Source of the DNA: Paenibacillus sp. 1781tsa1
Lineage (GTDB): Bacteria > Bacillota > Bacilli > Paenibacillales > Paenibacillaceae
Length of the DNA stretch: 64,000 nt
Assembly (NCBI RefSeq): GCF_024159265.1
Contig: NZ_JAMYWY010000001.1
Location: 5,394,001 to 5,458,000 of the forward strand
Direction of reading: 5' to 3'
Notes under the pieces: model-generated
Told to the model about the DNA's origin: nothing
The model's database searches: none
What the model saw: the letters and a program-made list of their open reading frames with translations, nothing else
Position numbers and translations under genes: made by a program
Part shown: positions 60,943 to 64,000 of the stretch, in pieces
Layout: every line of letters begins with the position of its first letter
How positions within the stretch are numbered: the first letter of the stretch is position 1

Positions 60943-63351
60943 CTAAGATACGCCCTTCATCCGGGATATCATCCATTGTGTCAGTTGCGGTGTGGCTGCA
61001 TCCAGCATCACCTGTTCTATCTCGGCCATATTTTCGAGCGCCTGATAGTGACGTGAAGCGGTTAGTTCACGCTTAGGCGGGTTATCCACAAACGCAATTT
61101 TGCCGTTATCACGGGTAATGAAGGATAATTCTTCGAATACATCCAACATCATCGTAATCATGCGCGGCGAACAACCACACTGACGACTGAGCACAGGAGT
61201 AATCTCTTGTTCCTCCACGGGTTCAGCTTTCCATTTCAACACCTGCATATAAATACGCTTAAAGAGATCTCTGGAAGGCATCTGAAGGCGATCTCGGCGG
61301 TTGCCTGATCCGTGCAGAAGGATGATATTCTCAGCTCCACTGAACAAAGCCAGCATGGCATCAAGTTGTTCCGGGGTTTCCGGCGTATCAAACACAAATA
61401 ACGTCCGGACTTGTTCCAGTCCATAATGCTGTGCAGCAGCATTACACGGAAATAACCCGACCTTTCTATCATATACCCAAAGGCAAGGTTCATACAATGA
61501 ATTTCCCTCGGATACGTCTGTTTCTTTCCGAACAATAGCGCCAACAGAACCTGATTTGTATCGCAGATGCACCTCAAGTGAGCTCAAGAAATGCTTCATG
61601 GCATTCAATGGCTCGGCATTACCGCGCATATCAAACACTTGAACCTGTGGAACATGAATGTCCTGAAGCATCAGTTGAGGTTTTCTCATCCCATTCCATT
61701 CATTAACGGACAGTTCTCCCATCACATCAATAACGGAACCTGGGAGAAGGAACTCTGCTAACGCTCCCTTGCCAAAAGCGACAGTTTCCAGTTGCTGACC
61801 ATCCTGTTCCAGAACCAGTTTCAGATGGCGTTTCTCTCGTCCCATTGTTCTGGTTTCCTTCACAGTCACGCTTCTCAAGACAAACCGTGGCGAAGGATTG
61901 CTCATCCCGAAAGGCTGCAATCTGTCGATCTCCTGGATCACTTTCAGCGGAACATCACTGATTCTGCATTCATTATCTGCAAGACGCTGAGGTACAAAGT
62001 CCTCATCAGTCAACACAGATGCAGCAAACTCATTCAAGCCATCCTCAAGTTCTTTCAGCTGATCCCGATGCAAGGTCATACCCGCTGCAGCCGGATGTCC
62101 CCCGTAATGGTCCATGGTGTGTTTATTGACTGTGAGCGCCTCATAGATATCCAAACCCTCAATGGACCGCGCAGAGCCCTTGCAGACACCGCTCTCTGGA
62201 TCGATCCCAAGAATAAGTGTAGGTCGGTAATAACGCTCCAGCAATTTGGAAGCCACAATACCAACCACTCCAACATTCCAGCCCTCACCAGCCAATACGA
62301 TTACATCTGGAACGGCTCCTGAACGTAGCTGTATCTTTTGTTCCAGCTGTGCAGTTGCTTCTTGTAATATGCCCTCTACGACTTGCTGCCGCTCCCTGTT
62401 CAATAGATCAAGTTGACCCGCAAGCGTATGAGCCTCATCCAGATTCTCGGTGGTGAGAAGTGATACCGCTCTCCCGGCATGATCCAAACGTCCACTGGCA
62501 TTAATACGAGGTGCCATCGCAAAGGCAATATTAATTGAAGTCACCTGGCTCTGATCCACTCCACTGATTTCCAGCAATGCACTCACACCGGGAAGACGTG
62601 AACCACGCATCGATTCTATTCCATAACTGACGATAACCCGGTTCTCCCCTTCCAAAGGCATCAGATCGGCTACGGTACCGATGGCGGCAATCTCCATCCA
62701 TTCACCGGGTACTTCTCCGATTAGTGCCTGGGCGAGTTTCAGGGCTACTCCCGCTCCGGCCAAACCTTTAAAAGGATACGGACATCCTGGAAGTTTTGGA
62801 TTAATAAGAGTAAAGGCTTCTGGCAAAATTTCAGGCGGCTCGTGGTGGTCTGTCACAATGACTTCGATGCCCAGTGTTGCCGCATAGGCAATCTGTTCAA
62901 CAGCACTGATTCCGGTATCCACGGTAATAATCAATGAAACGCCTTGTTGATGGGCCCAATCCAACGCATGGTTGTGCAACCCATACCCTTCATTCGAGCG
63001 ATGAGGGATATAGATATCGTACGAGGCCCCAAGATGACGCATCAAATGGATCATGAGCGATGTACTGGACACGCCATCGGCATCATAATCCCCGTAAATC
63101 AAAATATGTTCTTCCCGCTCCAAAGCCAGCTTGATGCGAGGCACAGCTTCATTCATGCCGAGTAGCAGATAGGGATCGTGCATCTGATTCAGATCAGGAT
63201 GCAAAAAACGTTCGGCCTCCTTCTCATTGTGCACTCCTCGACTCACAAGCAAACGTCCCACTAGTGGGGAAACGGAAAGCGCCTGCGAGAGTCCCGCAGC
63301 CGCCTCCAAATCGATATTTGGTGTATTCCACCGATATTGCGAATAAAGCAA
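60943..63351 (-). CDS. recJ: Single-stranded-DNA-specific exonuclease
   Basis: 802 residues: DHH domain (DYDADG at 88-93, DHH at 168-170), DHHA1 (with the GG loop in HYGGHPAAAGMTL), OB fold, and a C-terminal Firmicutes-specific extension (about 570-802). It digests 5' to 3' in recombination and mismatch repair. TTG start at 63351 follows AGGAGCG. It is first of recJ-apt. Confidence 0.95.
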   Translation of the reverse strand: MLYSQYRWNTPNIDLEAAAGLSQALSVSPLVGRLLVSRGVHNEKEAERFLHPDLNQMHDPYLLLGMNEAVPRIKLALEREEHILIYGDYDADGVSSTSLMIHLMRHLGASYDIYIPHRSNEGYGLHNHALDWAHQQGVSLIITVDTGISAVEQIAYAATLGIEVIVTDHHEPPEILPEAFTLINPKLPGCPYPFKGLAGAGVALKLAQALIGEVPGEWMEIAAIGTVADLMPLEGENRVIVSYGIESMRGSRLPGVSALLEISGVDQSQVTSINIAFAMAPRINASGRLDHAGRAVSLLTTENLDEAHTLAGQLDLLNRERQQVVEGILQEATAQLEQKIQLRSGAVPDVIVLAGEGWNVGVVGIVASKLLERYYRPTLILGIDPESGVCKGSARSIEGLDIYEALTVNKHTMDHYGGHPAAAGMTLHRDQLKELEDGLNEFAASVLTDEDFVPQRLADNECRISDVPLKVIQEIDRLQPFGMSNPSPRFVLRSVTVKETRTMGREKRHLKLVLEQDGQQLETVAFGKGALAEFLLPGSVIDVMGELSVNEWNGMRKPQLMLQDIHVPQVQVFDMRGNAEPLNAMKHFLSSLEVHLRYKSGSVGAIVRKETDVSEGNSLYEPCLWVYDRKVGLFPCNAAAQHYGLEQVRTLFVFDTPETPEQLDAMLALFSGAENIILLHGSGNRRDRLQMPSRDLFKRIYMQVLKWKAEPVEEQEITPVLSRQCGCSPRMITMMLDVFEELSFITRDNGKIAFVDNPPKRELTASRHYQALENMAEIEQVMLDAATPQLTQWMISRMKGVS

Positions 63352-63391
63352 TGATAACGCTCCTTTCCTGATCTACTGGACCCGCGCTTCA

Positions 63392-64000
63392 CTACTGAAT
63401 TAATGTCGCTTCGTGATCGGGCAGTTCATGATTGGATTTATAGGGATAGCCTGGATCATAAGGTACCGCTTGAATCTGTACCTCTTTCACATGACTGAAA
63501 CGGGTTAGTAGTAGTGTCTTGGCCCGATTTGCAATTTCCTGTGCTTCTAGTATGGAGATTCTTGGATTCACGCTTATGACCAACTCAATCGTAACGTCAT
63601 GCTCCTGTTCACGAGCAACCAAATGCTCAATGGTAATGATACCGTATACTCGCTGTACAGTCTCTTTGAAATCTGACGCGTCCTCCTGCTCCAGTTCCTG
63701 AACAAGTGAACCATATACTGTGTCCACAATCATTCGGTAACCCTTGTGAAGCACAAAACAGGAAGCAATCAACGCAGCAGTAGGGTCCAGGTAGAGCAGC
63801 ATGCTCAGACCCGTCTCCTCACCAGCCATCGATCCTATAATGCCAATTAACACGGCGAGAGAGCAATAGAGCGCACGACGATGTTGCTGTGCATAGGCTA
63901 GCGCCTGAGACTGGTTTCGTTTACGAAAATATCTGTACTGAAATTGAAAAATCGCTTCTTTCACAGCCAGAGCTGCAACAGCCACCAAAAGTACCGACTT
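63392..64000 (-). CDS. Cation diffusion facilitator family transporter (5' part cut off by the window edge)
   Basis: About 200 C-terminal residues visible; no stop codon up to the right edge, so the N terminus is outside the window. It has the CDF arrangement: the last membrane segments, with LDPTAALIASCFVLHKGYRM (metal-site D-A/P type), then the cytoplasmic metal-binding dimer domain from about VYGSLVQELEQED to the end, with HDVTIELVISVNPRISILEA. It exports Zn, Mn or Fe, ion unknown. Confidence 0.87.
   Translation of the reverse strand, partial: KSVLLVAVAALAVKEAIFQFQYRYFRKRNQSQALAYAQQHRRALYCSLAVLIGIIGSMAGEETGLSMLLYLDPTAALIASCFVLHKGYRMIVDTVYGSLVQELEQEDASDFKETVQRVYGIITIEHLVAREQEHDVTIELVISVNPRISILEAQEIANRAKTLLLTRFSHVKEVQIQAVPYDPGYPYKSNHELPDHEATLIQ

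Noticed and set aside
1..64000. CRISPR arrays, insertion sequences, prophage, tRNA or rRNA genes
   Set aside because: No regularly spaced repeats, transposase or phage proteins, and no tRNA-like cloverleaf or rRNA sequence noted; tRNA short genes would need a covariance search to exclude fully.

Overview
The window looks like a chromosomal segment of a low-to-mid GC Gram-positive spore-former, most likely Paenibacillus. The support is strong AGGAGG-type ribosome sites, frequent TTG starts, T-box leaders, and a gene order that follows the Bacillus subtilis yrr/yrv region (pbpI-like PBP, trhP2/trhP1, mltG, yrzB, ruvX, ireB, alaS, yrrI, yrrD, iscS-type, cymR, rarA, tcdA, aspS, hisS, dtd, relA, apt, recJ). 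The genus is inferred from memory of these families; no search was run. I see no phage, transposase, rRNA, tRNA or CRISPR array.

Region 1 (1-13,500) is accessory carbon metabolism. It holds a truncated iron-dependent alcohol dehydrogenase, a PPOX flavoprotein, the Leloir operon galK-galE-galT with a divergent AraC regulator, an aldo/keto reductase, a sirtuin, a HAD phosphatase, an alpha/beta hydrolase, the kdgK-kdgA pair for 2-keto-3-deoxygluconate, a membrane acyltransferase and a KGG-repeat stress protein. Region 2 (13,500-22,600) has ilvD behind a possibly structured leader, a polysaccharide deacetylase, an AI-2E family membrane protein, a class B PBP and a chemoreceptor with an unusual basic N-terminal tail.

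Region 3 (22,600-38,700) is the conserved housekeeping block: tRNA U34 hydroxylation proteins, MltG, two acidic DUF1292 proteins, RuvX, IreB, AlaS with its own T-box, a second AI-2E protein, YrrD, cysteine desulfurase, CymR, MnmA (on the opposite strand, unlike B. subtilis), two Fluc fluoride channels and RarA. Region 4 (38,700-47,100) looks like an insertion between rarA and tcdA: LysR regulator, SDR and EamA cassette, HelD, an ABC exporter and a purine-type NCS2 permease.

Region 5 (47,100-64,000) is tcdA, aspS and hisS under a T-box whose specifier reads as Asp, a SEC-C protein, general stress proteins, then dtd, relA, a uracil permease inserted on the other strand, apt, recJ and a truncated cation diffusion facilitator. 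A short palindromic repeat occurs twice (47.2 and 51.7 kb); one copy sits between the T-box terminator and hisS. The main candidates for something undescribed are the ilvD leader, this repeat family, a possible small RNA at 54.1 kb and a 55-codon ORF at 55.7 kb.
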